NCBI RefSeq assembly: GCF_900112185.1
Contig: NZ_FOKP01000006.1
Coordinates: forward strand, 1 to 64,000
DNA: 64,000 bases
Source: Allobosea sp. CRIB-10
GTDB taxonomy: Bacteria > Pseudomonadota > Alphaproteobacteria > Rhizobiales > Beijerinckiaceae
Direction: 5' to 3'
In this document: positions 52,766 through 62,272 of the stretch, piece after piece
How positions within the stretch are numbered: the first letter of the stretch is position 1
How the letters are laid out: every line of letters begins with the position of its first letter
Program-made: the position numbers and the translations under genes
The notes under the pieces: model-generated
What the model was told of the DNA's origin: nothing
Database searches by the model: none
What the model saw: only the letters and a program-made list of their open reading frames with translations

Positions 52766-54028
52766 ATGACGCAGCAGGGCGGATCCAAGACAGGCTTGTC
52801 CCGCCGGACGGTTCTGGGCGCGGCCGGCACGATGGCGGCGAGCGCCTATGGCTTCGGCGCGCAGGCGCAGGAGATGAATGTCCGCTTCGTCGGCGAGCGC
52901 TATCCGGCGCTGGAATTCTACGTGAAGAAGCTCCAGGGCGCGCTGCCGAACGTGAAGGTCACCGCCGACCTGATGCCCAATGCGCCGCTGAAGGAGCTGC
53001 AGACGATCACGCTGTCGTCCGGCGCCGACTCGATCGACATCATGCTCGGCAACGACCTGACGATCGCCAACTTCGCCCAGAACGGCTGGCTCGAGCCGCT
53101 CGACGAGTACATCGCCAAGCACAAGGACGAGTACAAGCTCGACGACTTCGCCAAGATGGCGATGAGCTCGGCCTCGTTCGGCGGCAAGGTCTATGGCCTC
53201 CCGGTGCTGACCAACACCCAGCTCATGGCCTATCGGCAGGATCTGTTCGAGGCCAAGGGCCTGAAGCCGCCAACCTCGTTCGAGGAATACATCGCTGCTG
53301 CCGGCGCGTTGAACTCGCCTTCCGTCGCCGGCACGGTGATGACGCTCAAGGGCGACGGCGTCCTGAATGAGGGCCACTGGTACCTGAATGCGCTCGGCGA
53401 CGGCTGGTTCGACGCCAGCAAGAAGCCGGTCTTCAACAGCGCAAAGGGCATCGCCGCGATCGAGACGATGAAGTCGCTGACGCATTTCGCACCGCGCGGC
53501 TACACCGCCAACGGCAATGACGAGTCGACCATCCTGTTTCAGCAGGGCGCCGCGGCCATGGGCATGCAGTGGCTGACGCGCACCGCCGCCATGGATCGCC
53601 AGGACCAGTCCAAGGTGATCGGCAAGATCAATTGGGCGCCGCCGCCGCGCGGCGGCCAGGTCGTCGTCGCCGACAGCTTCGCCATCTCCAAGTTCTCGTC
53701 GCGCAACAAGGACACGCTGTTTCGCCTGCTCGCTGCGACGCTGTCGCCAGCGAACCAGCGCGAGGGCGCGAGCCTCGCCTGCCCGACGCGTGTCTCGGTG
53801 CTGGAGGATCCGGAGCTGCGCCAGCGCTTCCGCTACTACAACGTGCTGGTGCCGGCGCTCGACAAGGGCGCGATCTTCCCGAAATTCGCCGAGTTCAAGG
53901 AAGTCAGCGAGACGGTGACGCGGCGCATCCTGCAGGCGGTCACCGGCGAGATGCCGGTCAAGGAGGCGCTCCACACCGGTGCCAAGGAGGCCGAGGACTT
54001 CCTGACGCGCCGCGGCGTCTACAAGTGA
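52766..54028 (+). CDS. Sugar ABC transporter substrate-binding protein
   Basis: A 420-residue extracellular solute-binding protein family 1 (MalE/UgpB-like). A twin-arginine signal SRRTVLGAAGTMAASAYGFGAQA opens the protein. The mature protein starts with MNVRFVGERYPALEFYVKKL and has the hallmark middle motifs IDIMLGNDLTIANFAQNGWLEPLDEYI, GKVYGLPVLTNTQLMAYRQDLFE and TILFQQGAAAMGMQW. It binds a saccharide or sugar derivative in the periplasm and docks to the following MalF/MalG-type permeases. The nearby SIS and ROK kinase proteins suggest an amino-sugar-like ligand, by inference. Confidence 0.93.
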   Translation: MTQQGGSKTGLSRRTVLGAAGTMAASAYGFGAQAQEMNVRFVGERYPALEFYVKKLQGALPNVKVTADLMPNAPLKELQTITLSSGADSIDIMLGNDLTIANFAQNGWLEPLDEYIAKHKDEYKLDDFAKMAMSSASFGGKVYGLPVLTNTQLMAYRQDLFEAKGLKPPTSFEEYIAAAGALNSPSVAGTVMTLKGDGVLNEGHWYLNALGDGWFDASKKPVFNSAKGIAAIETMKSLTHFAPRGYTANGNDESTILFQQGAAAMGMQWLTRTAAMDRQDQSKVIGKINWAPPPRGGQVVVADSFAISKFSSRNKDTLFRLLAATLSPANQREGASLACPTRVSVLEDPELRQRFRYYNVLVPALDKGAIFPKFAEFKEVSETVTRRILQAVTGEMPVKEALHTGAKEAEDFLTRRGVYK

Positions 54029-54089
54029 GCGAACTCGCTCCCGGAACGGTCCAGGCCTGAACCGGGCCGCTCCAACAAGGCAGAGATTT

Positions 54090-54983
54090 ATGGCGTCGTC
54101 CTCGGCGCGGGCCTATCCCCGCGAAATATCGCTTTGGCTGTTCGTCGTGCCGAGCGCGCTCGTCGTGCTCGGCATACAGCTCTACCCGGTGCTCTACGCC
54201 GTCTATCTCAGCTTTTTCGACTACCATATCGGCCAGTCTCAGCCCCGTTTCGTCGGCGCCGAGAACTATCTCGCCTTGCTCGGCCAGGACCGTGTCTGGG
54301 CTTCGCTCAGGACGACACTGATCCTTGTCGCCTCATCGCTCGCGGTCGAGTTCGTGCTCGGCCTCCTGCTCGCGCTCGGGCTCTACAAGCTGACACGCGG
54401 CGCGCGCCTCTTCTCGACCCTGATCTTCGTGCCTTACCTGATCACGCCGGTGGTCGCCGCGCTGTTCCTGCGCTGGATATTCGCGGCGCGCTGGGGGTTG
54501 GCCGACGCCGTCATCGCCTCCTTCGACATCTTCCCGCCGGACTGGCTGGGCTCGCCGGTCTGGGCCTTCGTCACGATCATCGTCGCCGATGTCTGGCAGT
54601 TCACGCCCTTCGTCATGCTGATCCTCTATGCCGGGCTGCAGGGCATGGACGAGGCGCTGCTCGAAGCCGGCAAGATCGACGGCGCCTCGGGCCCGCGCCT
54701 GGTCTGGCACATCATCCTGCCGTGCCTACGGCCGCAGATTCTGTTCGTGCTGGCGATCCGGCTGATGGATTCCTTCCGCACCTTCGACAGCATCTATGTG
54801 CTGACCGGCGGCGGCCCCGGCACCGCGACCGAAACGCTGACGATGTACACCTACGCCATGGCCTTCAAGCAGCTCGACCTCGGCCGCGCCTCGACGCTGG
54901 GCGTGCTGACCATGCTGATCGTCACCGGGCTGACGCTGATGATCATCTCGCTGATGTATCGGCGCGAGCGGGGAGCGTTCTGA
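54090..54983 (+). CDS. Sugar ABC transporter permease, MalF-like
   Basis: A 297-residue permease with six membrane helices and the EAA loop: EALLEAGKIDGASGPRLVWHIILPCLRPQ, the site that docks to the ATPase. It starts with the polar MASSSARAYPREISLW and has the conserved FDYHIGQSQPRFVGAENYLALLG periplasmic section. ATG 54090 is 62 bp after the receptor stop. Its last base overlaps the next start (TGATG). No ATPase follows, so a shared MsmK/UgpC-type ATPase elsewhere must energise it. Confidence 0.93.
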   Translation: MASSSARAYPREISLWLFVVPSALVVLGIQLYPVLYAVYLSFFDYHIGQSQPRFVGAENYLALLGQDRVWASLRTTLILVASSLAVEFVLGLLLALGLYKLTRGARLFSTLIFVPYLITPVVAALFLRWIFAARWGLADAVIASFDIFPPDWLGSPVWAFVTIIVADVWQFTPFVMLILYAGLQGMDEALLEAGKIDGASGPRLVWHIILPCLRPQILFVLAIRLMDSFRTFDSIYVLTGGGPGTATETLTMYTYAMAFKQLDLGRASTLGVLTMLIVTGLTLMIISLMYRRERGAF

Positions 54984-55804
54984 TGCGTCGCCTGCTCGGC
55001 CAGCCGCTGGTCGTCTTCCTTCTGTCGCTGTTTGCGCTGTTCAGCCTGACGCCGATCATCTGGGCGGTGCTGATCTCGATCAAGCAGCCGGCCGATGCCT
55101 TTGCGATCCCGCCAAAGCTGTTCTTCGAGCCGACCTTCCGCTTCCATTACGAGATCTGGGTCGAGCGCCGCTTCGTCGAGTTCTTCCTGAACAGTTCGAT
55201 CATCGCCCTCGGCACGGTCTTCATCTCGGTGCCGCTCGGCACGCTCGCCGCGTATGGCCTGTCGCGGCTGGAAAGCAGGATGGCGCGCTCCTATCTGATG
55301 GGCCTGCTGGTGATCCGGATGTTCCCGCACATCCTGCTCTTGATCCCGTTCTTCATCGTGGCGCGCTCGCTATCGATGATCGACAGCTATCCGGCGATGA
55401 TCGCGGCGATGGTGGCGATCAACCAGCCCTTCACCGTATGGCTGATGCGCTCGTTCTTCTTGGAGATCCCGCGCGAGCTCGACGAAGCCGCGACCATCGA
55501 CGGCTGCAATGCCTGGACGACCTTCACCAAGGTGATCCTGCCGCTTGCCAAGCCCGGCATCGTCGTCACCTCGCTGTTCAGCCTGCTGCTCGCCTACAAC
55601 GAATTCCTGTTCGCGCTGATCCTGACCGGCAGCAACACCAAGACGCTGCCCGTCGCCATCGCCGAATATGGCGGCGAGGACCTGAACTACTGGTCGCTAT
55701 CGGCCGCCGGCGCGATCGGGATCATGCTGCCGATCCTGCTGTTCATGCTGTTCTTTCAGCGCCATCTCGTGCGCGGCCTGACGATCGGCGCGGTGAAGGG
55801 ATAA
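54983..55804 (+). CDS. Sugar ABC transporter permease, MalG-like
   Basis: A 273-residue permease of the MalG family with six helices. The EAA motif is ELDEAATIDGCNAWTTFTKVILPLAKPGI. The N-terminus MRRLLGQPLVVFLLSLFALFSLTPIIW is typical, as is the PILLFMLFFQRHLVRGLTIGAVKG end. ATG 54983 overlaps the preceding stop. A much longer open frame beginning at 54134 through the MalF-like gene is an out-of-frame artefact. It forms the heterodimeric pore with the preceding permease. Confidence 0.94.
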   Translation: MRRLLGQPLVVFLLSLFALFSLTPIIWAVLISIKQPADAFAIPPKLFFEPTFRFHYEIWVERRFVEFFLNSSIIALGTVFISVPLGTLAAYGLSRLESRMARSYLMGLLVIRMFPHILLLIPFFIVARSLSMIDSYPAMIAAMVAINQPFTVWLMRSFFLEIPRELDEAATIDGCNAWTTFTKVILPLAKPGIVVTSLFSLLLAYNEFLFALILTGSNTKTLPVAIAEYGGEDLNYWSLSAAGAIGIMLPILLFMLFFQRHLVRGLTIGAVKG

Positions 55805-55806
55805 CC

Positions 55807-56838
55807 ATGGTCGACCAGAGCATCATCGACGGCTTCATAAGGGCGCAGGCGCAAATCGTGCCGGCGACGATCGCAGCCGTGCGCCGGCGCTTGCGCGAGC
55901 TTGCACTTCCCCGGGCCGGGCACATCGTCCTCGTCGGCTCCGGCACCTCGCTCAACGCGTTGATGGTGGCGAAACCGGCGCTGGAAGCCGGCGGCGCCCT
56001 CGTCGAGGTGCTGAACCCTGGTGCCTTCCTGCTGCGCGAGCCCGTGCTCGGCCGCGAGGCCCTGGTCGTCGCGCTGTCGCAGACCGGGACCAGCGAGACC
56101 ACCGTCGCGGCGGTCCGGCGCGCGCAGGAGAGCGGGCGGACCTGCCTCACCATCACCGCCGAGGCCGAGAGCCCGATCGGGCAGGTGGCGACGACCAGGA
56201 TCGTGATGCCTGTTGGCCCCGAGCCGGTCGGGCCCAAGACCAAGGGCTATGGCGGTTCGCTCGCGGCGCTCGCCGAGCTTGCAGCGGCGCTCTCCGGCTG
56301 CGCTGGGCATGATGTCGCCGAGGCGACGATCGCTGATTTGATCGACGAAGCGACACCGCCGGCCTTCGCGCTGGCGGCCGAGCTCGACGCGGTCGATGGC
56401 CTGCTATTCACCGGGGAAGGGCGCCATTTCGGCACGGCGCTCGAAGCCTCGCTGAAGCTCGCGGAGATGACCGGCGTGCCGGCTGCCGCCTTCCCGACCG
56501 AGGAAGCGATGCATGGCCGCCTGCACGGACTGACGGGCAGGAGTCTCTGCGTCATGATCGCGGCGGATGCGGCCGAGCGCAGGCTCGCGGCTCATGCCGC
56601 CGGCGTGATGGCTGCGCTCGACGTCCGCATCCTCATCCTCAACCTGACCGACGAGCCGACGCCGTTCGACTGGCTGCGGCTCGACGGGCTGGCGACACCC
56701 TACGATGCACTCGCCGCGATCGTACCGGTACAGCGGCTGGCGCAGGCGATGGCGGCGCGGCGCGGAATCCCGCCGCATCTGATGCGTTTCCCCGGCCTGT
56801 CGAAGACGCTCGGCATCAAGATCGACCGCCTGCCATGA
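55807..56838 (+). CDS. SIS domain sugar isomerase/deaminase-like protein
   Basis: A 343-residue protein made of two SIS (sugar isomerase) domains, without the glutaminase domain of GlmS. The first domain has HIVLVGSGTSLNALMVAKPAL and LSQTGTSETTVAAVRRAQ, typical phosphosugar-binding loops; the second has GLLFTGEGRHFGTALEASLKLAEMTGVPAAAFPTEEAMHGR. Such proteins act as ketosamine-6-phosphate deaminases/isomerases (AgaS or FrlB type). ATG 55807 lies 2 bp after the permease stop, and its stop overlaps the kinase start (ATGA). Together with the kinase it would process an imported amino sugar or glycated amine. The exact substrate is unknown. Confidence 0.9.
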   Translation: MVDQSIIDGFIRAQAQIVPATIAAVRRRLRELALPRAGHIVLVGSGTSLNALMVAKPALEAGGALVEVLNPGAFLLREPVLGREALVVALSQTGTSETTVAAVRRAQESGRTCLTITAEAESPIGQVATTRIVMPVGPEPVGPKTKGYGGSLAALAELAAALSGCAGHDVAEATIADLIDEATPPAFALAAELDAVDGLLFTGEGRHFGTALEASLKLAEMTGVPAAAFPTEEAMHGRLHGLTGRSLCVMIAADAAERRLAAHAAGVMAALDVRILILNLTDEPTPFDWLRLDGLATPYDALAAIVPVQRLAQAMAARRGIPPHLMRFPGLSKTLGIKIDRLP

Positions 56839-57773
56839 AGACCGTCTTCGCCTTCGATATCGGCGGCACCGCCGTCAAATTCGGGCTGGTGGCCGAGGAT
56901 GGCCGCCTGCTCAAGCAGGGCGAGGTGCCCTTCGAGCGCGACCTGTCCTTCGCGGCGCTCTGCGAACAGCTGGCAAGGCTTTATGAAGACACGATGGCAG
57001 GCAGCCGAGCCGATGCGCTGGCGGTCGCGATGCCGGGCTTCGCTTCGTCGGAGAGTGGCGTCGTCGTCGATGGCGGCGGTAATGTTCCGGCGCTGCGCGA
57101 CGGCTCGATCACGCAGGCCCTCGAACAGCGCCTCGGCCTGCCGGTCTGGTTCGGCAATGACGGTGTCGCCGCCGCGCTAGGCGAGGTCAGATATGGTGCC
57201 GGCCGGGCGCTCGGCCGCTTCGTCCTGATCACCATCGGGACGGGGGTCGGCGGCGCCGTCGTGCTCGACGGCAAGCCGATCATCGGCCCGAATGGCCACC
57301 CTCCCGAGCTCGGCGCCATCGTCGTGGGTGTAGACGATGCGGGCGCGCCACTCTCGCTCGAGGCCCTGTCCTCGGCGCCTGCCATGTTGCAAGCCTACGA
57401 ACGTCGGACGGGAGGAGCGGCCGTATCGGTGCGCGACCTGTTCGAGCGGGCCGAGGCCGGCGACGCGGCGGCGGATGCAGCGATCGATGCGGCCTGTCAC
57501 GGAATCGCGCAGGCGGCGGGTGCCCTCACCAATGCGCTCATGCTCGAGGCGATCGTGCTCGGCGGCGGCGTATCGGGGGCAGGCGAAGCTCTGGCGAGCC
57601 GGGTTCGCGTTCTTCTCCCCCTTTATGCCTGGCCGTCACTGGCGGCGAAGGTCGATATCCGTATCGCGGAGTTGGGCAACACGGCGGGGCTGCTCGGCGT
57701 GGCTTCGCTCGCTTTCGAGGGGGTGTCCGCGCCGATGCATGCCCGGGCGCGACGTCAGGGCGCCGAAGCCTGA
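56835..57773 (+). CDS. ROK family sugar kinase
   Basis: A 312-residue ROK-fold kinase with the phosphate-1 motif FAFDIGGTAVKFGLV at the N-terminus, NDGVAAALGEVRYGAGRAL and ITIGTGVGGAVVLDGK. Two common ROK elements are missing: the zinc cluster C-x-C-G-x2-G-C, and the E-x-G-H motif, where ELG-A replaces the histidine that contacts the sugar. So either specificity is unusual or activity is reduced. It overlaps the SIS gene by four bases and ends the operon. It would phosphorylate the imported sugar before or after SIS action. Relatives without zinc include some N-acetylmannosamine kinases and glucokinases. Confidence 0.88.
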   Translation: MKTVFAFDIGGTAVKFGLVAEDGRLLKQGEVPFERDLSFAALCEQLARLYEDTMAGSRADALAVAMPGFASSESGVVVDGGGNVPALRDGSITQALEQRLGLPVWFGNDGVAAALGEVRYGAGRALGRFVLITIGTGVGGAVVLDGKPIIGPNGHPPELGAIVVGVDDAGAPLSLEALSSAPAMLQAYERRTGGAAVSVRDLFERAEAGDAAADAAIDAACHGIAQAAGALTNALMLEAIVLGGGVSGAGEALASRVRVLLPLYAWPSLAAKVDIRIAELGNTAGLLGVASLAFEGVSAPMHARARRQGAEA

Positions 57774-57921
57774 ACGATCTTGCCTGAACGATTGTCTTGG
57801 CGGTCGGTGCGCGTTGATGCGCATGCGCACCAGATCCGGACATCGGCAAAGGCGCCGGCCGCCACCGGGAGCGTTTGAGCAACGCCGGCGAAACCCGTCG
57901 GCCGAGCGCTGGCGCCGCCAC

Positions 57922-59631
57922 TCAGGGCGACGCCTGCGCCTGCCGGGTGGCGCGCAGCACCTCGCGCGGCAGCGCGCCGGTCTGACGCTCGACCATGCGG
58001 TGCACGACCGGCGGCTCGGGCCCGATATGCAGCTCCCTGACCCGGTCGCCGATTTCGGCGTCGGCCTGGGTGGCGCGCTGGGCCTGGCGAACATATTCGA
58101 CCCAGGTCGGGCTGTCGTAGCGCTCGATCCAGAGCTCGGCATCGGTCAGGTCGCGCAGCAACGACCAGTGGCGGGCCCCGTCGCGGCGGCGGATGCGCCG
58201 GCGCTCCTCCATCGCCTTCAGGAACTCGACCACGTCCTCCTGCTTGATCCGCCATTCGATGGTGACGAAGACCGGGCCGCTGCGCGGCTCGATGTCGACC
58301 GCGACCGTGGGCTCTCGCCAGCGGCTGAGCGGATCGAGATTGAGCGCCTCGAGCGGCGGCAGCCGATAGCGCAGCCCGGCGGCCGCACCGCAAACGAGTG
58401 CGACCGCTGCCGCGCACAGGCCGCCTGTCGGGCCATATTGGAGGGTGACCCAGCCCCAGGCCCAGCTGCCCGCGGCCATGCCGCCGAAGGCCGCCATCTG
58501 GTAGAGGGCGAGCGCGCGCCCCACCACCCAGCGCGGCGCCGACAGCTGCACCGTCGAATTGAAGGTCGAGAGCGCCAGCACCCAGCAGGCGCCGCCGACC
58601 GCAAGCGCCGGCATGGTGAGCCACAGGGTCGGGCTCAGCCCCACCACCAGGGCCGCGGCCGCATAGGCCAGGAAGGTCAGGCGCACGAGGGTCTCGGTGC
58701 TGAAACGACGGCGCAGCCGGGCGCTGACGAAGGCTCCGGCGACCGCGCCGGCGCCGAAGGCTCCAAGCAGGATGCCGTATGTCAGCGGGCCGCCGCGCAC
58801 GAGATCGCGCGCGACCAGCGGCATCAAAGCGAGACCGACGACGCCGCCGAAGCCGAAGAGGAAGGCGCGCAGGATGACGGCGCGGATATTGGGCGACATC
58901 GCGACATAGCGCAGACCGGCGCTCATCGCGATCAGGAACGTCTCGCGCGGCAGCACGCGCTCGACCTGCGGCGGCTGCCACCGGGCCAGCACGACCAGCA
59001 GGCCGATATAGCTGAAGGCATTGACGATGAAGGCTGCGACCGCGCCGGAGGCGGCGACGATGGCGCCGCCGATTGCCGGGCCGACGCTGCGTGCGATGTT
59101 GAAGGCGACGCTGTTCAACGTCACCGCCGCCGGCAGCTCGGGCCGCGGCACCATGTCGCCGACCGAGGACTGCCAGGCCGGATTGTTGAGCGCGTTGCCG
59201 CAACCGAGCAGGAAGGTGAAGGTCAGGAGCAGCCAGGGCGAGAGCAGCCCATGCCAGGCGAAGACCGCCAGCGTGATCGAAACGGCGAGCATGAAGCCTT
59301 GCGCCGTCAGCAGGATGCGGCGGCGGTCGTAATTGTCGGCGATCGCGCCGGCGGCCAGCGAGAACAGCATCACCGGCAGCGTGGTCGAGGCCTGGACGAG
59401 GGCGACCATGTCCGGCGAATTGGAGAGCGAGGTCATCAGCCAGGCGGCACCGACCATCTGGACGAGGCCGCCGAAGTTCGAGGCGAGGCTTGCGATCCAG
59501 ACCGCACGGAAGATCGGATGGCGCAACGGCGCGAAAGCCGAATAGCGCCCGTCTTGAGGTTTCAGGCCTTCGGCGGCGAGGTCGGCTTCGGCGGTCTCGG
59601 CAGTGGTCTGCGTGGCGGGCTCATGCGGCAT
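57922..59631 (-). CDS. MFS_3 family (EntS-like) exporter
   Basis: A 569-residue transporter of the MFS_3 group (PF05977, EntS-like exporters). About 12 helices occupy residues 40-430; the MFS signature GAIADNYDRRRILL follows helix 2 and helix 3. A C-terminal soluble domain (about 430-560) with RSGPVFVTIEWRIKQEDVVEFLKAMEERRRIRRRDGARHWSLLRD is characteristic of this subgroup and resembles an antibiotic biosynthesis monooxygenase-like alpha/beta fold. The start ATG 59631 follows a highly charged tail. No regulator or partner is adjacent except the truncated HlyD gene upstream. The exported compound is unknown. Confidence 0.9.
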   Translation of the reverse strand: MPHEPATQTTAETAEADLAAEGLKPQDGRYSAFAPLRHPIFRAVWIASLASNFGGLVQMVGAAWLMTSLSNSPDMVALVQASTTLPVMLFSLAAGAIADNYDRRRILLTAQGFMLAVSITLAVFAWHGLLSPWLLLTFTFLLGCGNALNNPAWQSSVGDMVPRPELPAAVTLNSVAFNIARSVGPAIGGAIVAASGAVAAFIVNAFSYIGLLVVLARWQPPQVERVLPRETFLIAMSAGLRYVAMSPNIRAVILRAFLFGFGGVVGLALMPLVARDLVRGGPLTYGILLGAFGAGAVAGAFVSARLRRRFSTETLVRLTFLAYAAAALVVGLSPTLWLTMPALAVGGACWVLALSTFNSTVQLSAPRWVVGRALALYQMAAFGGMAAGSWAWGWVTLQYGPTGGLCAAAVALVCGAAAGLRYRLPPLEALNLDPLSRWREPTVAVDIEPRSGPVFVTIEWRIKQEDVVEFLKAMEERRRIRRRDGARHWSLLRDLTDAELWIERYDSPTWVEYVRQAQRATQADAEIGDRVRELHIGPEPPVVHRMVERQTGALPREVLRATRQAQASP

Positions 59632-59827
59632 GTCACAGTTAGAGCATGCCGGCAGGCGATGGGAAGCTGCGCTTCGCCATTCCTGCGCTGATCCGCATGC
59701 CGCGCTGTGACGCGTTTCGCGGCAAGCTCATGATCTGCCACGGCACACTGGCCGAACGCAGACATTCCATCGTTGTTCGAGAGATACCGCCGCGGTGTCG
59801 TTGGGGGCGGCAGCGGGCAGGCACATC

Positions 59828-60545
59828 AAACGGGTGGACGTGGTTGGTGATCGCGATCTGGCGCAGCAGCACCTTGCGCACGACGTGCGCTGTCCTGACC
59901 CGATCGGTGAAGATCGCGGCATCTCCGGCGCTGCCGGCTGGCAACGCGCTGGCGAAGGTTTGGTCATCGAGTTTCACGCGGACCACGAAAGGCGCTGCCT
60001 GCACTGATTTCGGCATGACTGCGGCGCCGGAAGTCTGAACCCGACCTGTCGCGACGGCTTGCAGCACCTCTCCACCTTCCCCGCCTGTACGGCTCCCGGC
60101 ACCCGTTTGAAGGCGAGCTCGACCGGCTGGGCGGCCGCGACGTAGCGCGCGTCGATTTGGTTGATCTCGACCCCCACGATCGTGTCGGAGGTGTCGATGA
60201 AGGCCATCACCGGCGAGGGTGGCAAATTGCCGACGCGGGCGCCTTTGCGCAGCGCGAGATTGGTGACGTAGCCGTCGGCCGGTGCGCGCACCGTGGTCTT
60301 GTCGAGATTCCAGCGCGCGCCGACGAGCTGCACCTTGGGCCGATCGATCTCGGCCTCGCGCTGCTCGACATCGAAAGCCCTGCCGGTGCCGCGCGACTGG
60401 AGCTGGGTCATCTCGGCGAGCCGCGTCTCCCGGGATTTGAGCTGCGCGGCAATCGCATCGACTTGCGACTGGAACGGCAGCGGATCGATCCTGAACAGCA
60501 CATCGCCCGCCTTGAGCGGCGTGTCGGCGCCCTCGACGCCGATCT
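59828..60545 (-). pseudogene. HlyD-family membrane fusion protein, truncated and frameshifted
   Basis: A remnant of an EmrA/YiaV-type HlyD secretion protein. From the junction with the ATPase gene stop at 60545, the frame begins EGADTPLKAGDVLFRIDPLPFQ, and the coiled-coil part LAEMTQLQSRGTGRAFDVEQRE and the lipoyl-like DKTTVRAPADGYVTNLAL are clear. Near 60055 (in AAGGTGGAGAGG) the frame shifts and LQAVATGRVQTSGAAVMPKS carries on to the end around LRQIAITNHVHPF. The N-terminal membrane anchor is missing. Its loss may leave the neighbouring MFS exporter without a partner. Confidence 0.8.
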
Positions 60546-61300
60546 CAATGCCGCGGCAGGATCTCTCCGAGGAATTTGCGCGTCCGCTCGTGCCTGGGAT
60601 TGCTGAAAAACTCCTGCGGCGCTGCTTCCTCGACGATGGCGCCGCTGGCCATGAAGATCACCCGGTCGGCGACCTGGCGCGCGAAGCCCATCTCATGGGT
60701 GACGCAGATCATCGTCATGCCGTCCTCGGCGAGTCCCACCATCGTGTCGAGCACCTCCTTGACCATTTCGGGGTCGAGCGCCGAGGTCGGCTCGTCGAAC
60801 AGCATCACCTTCGGCTCCATGCACAGCGCCCGGGCGATCGCGACGCGCTGCTGCTGCCCGCCCGAAAGCTGGGCCGGGAACTTGCCGGCCTGGTTGAGGA
60901 TCTTGACCCGGTCGAGCAGGCGGCGCGCGGTCGCCTCCGCCTGGGCGCGGGAGACGCAGCGCGAGCGCATCGGCGCGAGCACGCAGTTCTCCAGGACGGT
61001 CAGGTGCGGAAACAGGTTGAACTGCTGGAACACCATGCCGACCTCGCGGCGGATGGCGTCGATGACGCCGGCATTCTCGATCAGCCTTGTGCCGTCGACG
61101 ACGATCTCGCCCTTCTGATAGGGTTCGAGATGGTTGATGCAGCGGATCAGCGTCGACTTGCCGGAGCCCGACGGGCCGCACAGGACGATCTTCTCGCCGG
61201 TGCGCACCGTCAGGTTGATGTCGGTCAGGACCTGGAAGTCGCCGAACCATTTGTTCACGCCCTGCATCGCGATCATCGACGCGGAGTTCTGGTCGGTCAT
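60545..61300 (-). CDS. Polar amino acid ABC transporter ATP-binding protein
   Basis: A 251-residue ATPase of the GlnQ/AapP family. Walker A is [20 protein letters not shown], the Q-loop [12 protein letters not shown], the signature [15 protein letters not shown] and Walker [15 protein letters not shown], with the switch histidine in [15 protein letters not shown]. The C-terminus ends FLGEILPRH, where its stop abuts the HlyD remnant. ATG 61300 (MTDQNSAS) is chosen over an upstream ATG at 61315 for conservation. It is the last gene of the leftward operon of two permeases and a receptor. Confidence 0.94.
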   Translation of the reverse strand: MTDQNSASMIAMQGVNKWFGDFQVLTDINLTVRTGEKIVLCGPSGSGKSTLIRCINHLEPYQKGEIVVDGTRLIENAGVIDAIRREVGMVFQQFNLFPHLTVLENCVLAPMRSRCVSRAQAEATARRLLDRVKILNQAGKFPAQLSGGQQQRVAIARALCMEPKVMLFDEPTSALDPEMVKEVLDTMVGLAEDGMTMICVTHEMGFARQVADRVIFMASGAIVEEAAPQEFFSNPRHERTRKFLGEILPRH

Positions 61301-61392
61301 GGCAACGCCTTTCAAACGGTCGCTCGCATAGCCCGTTCAGCCGCTTGCGGCTGAACGGAACGAAGTCAGGCCAAATCCAAGGTCGCGCCTGC

Positions 61393-62235
61393 TCAGCTCG
61401 CGATGAACGGAATGTCCGGCACGCTGTCCGGGAAGGGCGGCAGCGGGTTCTTCATCCACTTCGGATAGATTTTCGCCAGCTCGCCATTGGCTTTGATCTT
61501 GTCGATGAAGCCGTTGATGAAGGCGTTGATCTCCTTCTCGCCGAGGCGCGTGCAGGCGCCGTTGTAGAGCTTGGTGAATTCGAGCTTGTTCTCGAAGACG
61601 CCGGGCTTCGCCTCCTCGAGGCGCGGGATGTAGAAGATGTTGCCGCCGACGGCCTGGACCTGGCCGGAGAGCAGCGCCTGGATCGTCGGCGCATCGCCGT
61701 CGAAGCGCCGGATCGTCGTGCCGGCGGGCGCGGTCTTGGTGATGTCGGCGTCCTGCACGCTGCCGCGGGCGACGCCGATCGTGTACTTGCCCATGTCGGC
61801 ATGCGTCTTCACCGCCACGTCCTTCGGCGCGATGAAGGTGATGATGTTGGCGGCGTAGGGCTTGCTGAACTGCACCGCCTTGGCGCGCTCGGGCAGCATC
61901 GCCATGGTCGCGAACAGCACGTCGACGCGGCCTGAGGTCAGCGCCGGAATGCGGTTGGCGACGGCGAGCTGCACGAACTCGGCCGGAACGCCGAGCTCCT
62001 TGGAAAACAGCTCCGAGATATCGGCGTCGAGCCCCTCCTGCTTGCCGGCGGAATTGACGAAGCCCCAGGGCGGGTTGTCGCCCTGAATGCCGATGATGAC
62101 CTTGCCGCGGCTCTTGATCTCGGCCGGCGTCACCGCGAGCGCCGGTCTGGTGATCAGCATCGGCATGGCCAGCGTCGCGGCGCCGGTGGCGATGAGCTGG
62201 CGGCGGCTGAGGCCGGTCCGGGTGGTATGGGTCAT
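61393..62235 (-). CDS. Amino acid ABC transporter substrate-binding protein
   Basis: A 280-residue receptor of the SBP_bac_3 family with a Tat-type signal (LSRRQLIATGAATLAMPMLI). The mature part has GKVIIGIQGDNPPWGFVNSAGKQEGLDADISELFSKELGV, the amino-acid-binding first lobe, and NRIPALTSGRVDVLFATMAMLPERAKAVQFSKPY as the hinge. ATG 62235 is chosen because AAGGAGG precedes it; the frame extends to 62292. It lies between a permease and the ATPase. The ligand is polar, not identifiable further. Confidence 0.93.
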   Translation of the reverse strand: MTHTTRTGLSRRQLIATGAATLAMPMLITRPALAVTPAEIKSRGKVIIGIQGDNPPWGFVNSAGKQEGLDADISELFSKELGVPAEFVQLAVANRIPALTSGRVDVLFATMAMLPERAKAVQFSKPYAANIITFIAPKDVAVKTHADMGKYTIGVARGSVQDADITKTAPAGTTIRRFDGDAPTIQALLSGQVQAVGGNIFYIPRLEEAKPGVFENKLEFTKLYNGACTRLGEKEINAFINGFIDKIKANGELAKIYPKWMKNPLPPFPDSVPDIPFIAS

Positions 62236-62272
62236 CGTTCCCTCCTTGTTGGTCTTGGTGATGCCGCCGATA

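Noticed and set aside
57337..59691. 784-codon plus-strand ORF
   Set aside because: It overlaps the kinase 3' end and is antisense to the MFS gene, with an Arg/Gln/Asp-rich composition.
60157..61354. Plus-strand ORFs opposite the ATPase and HlyD remnant
   Set aside because: Antisense shadows; the ATPase frame has all ABC motifs.
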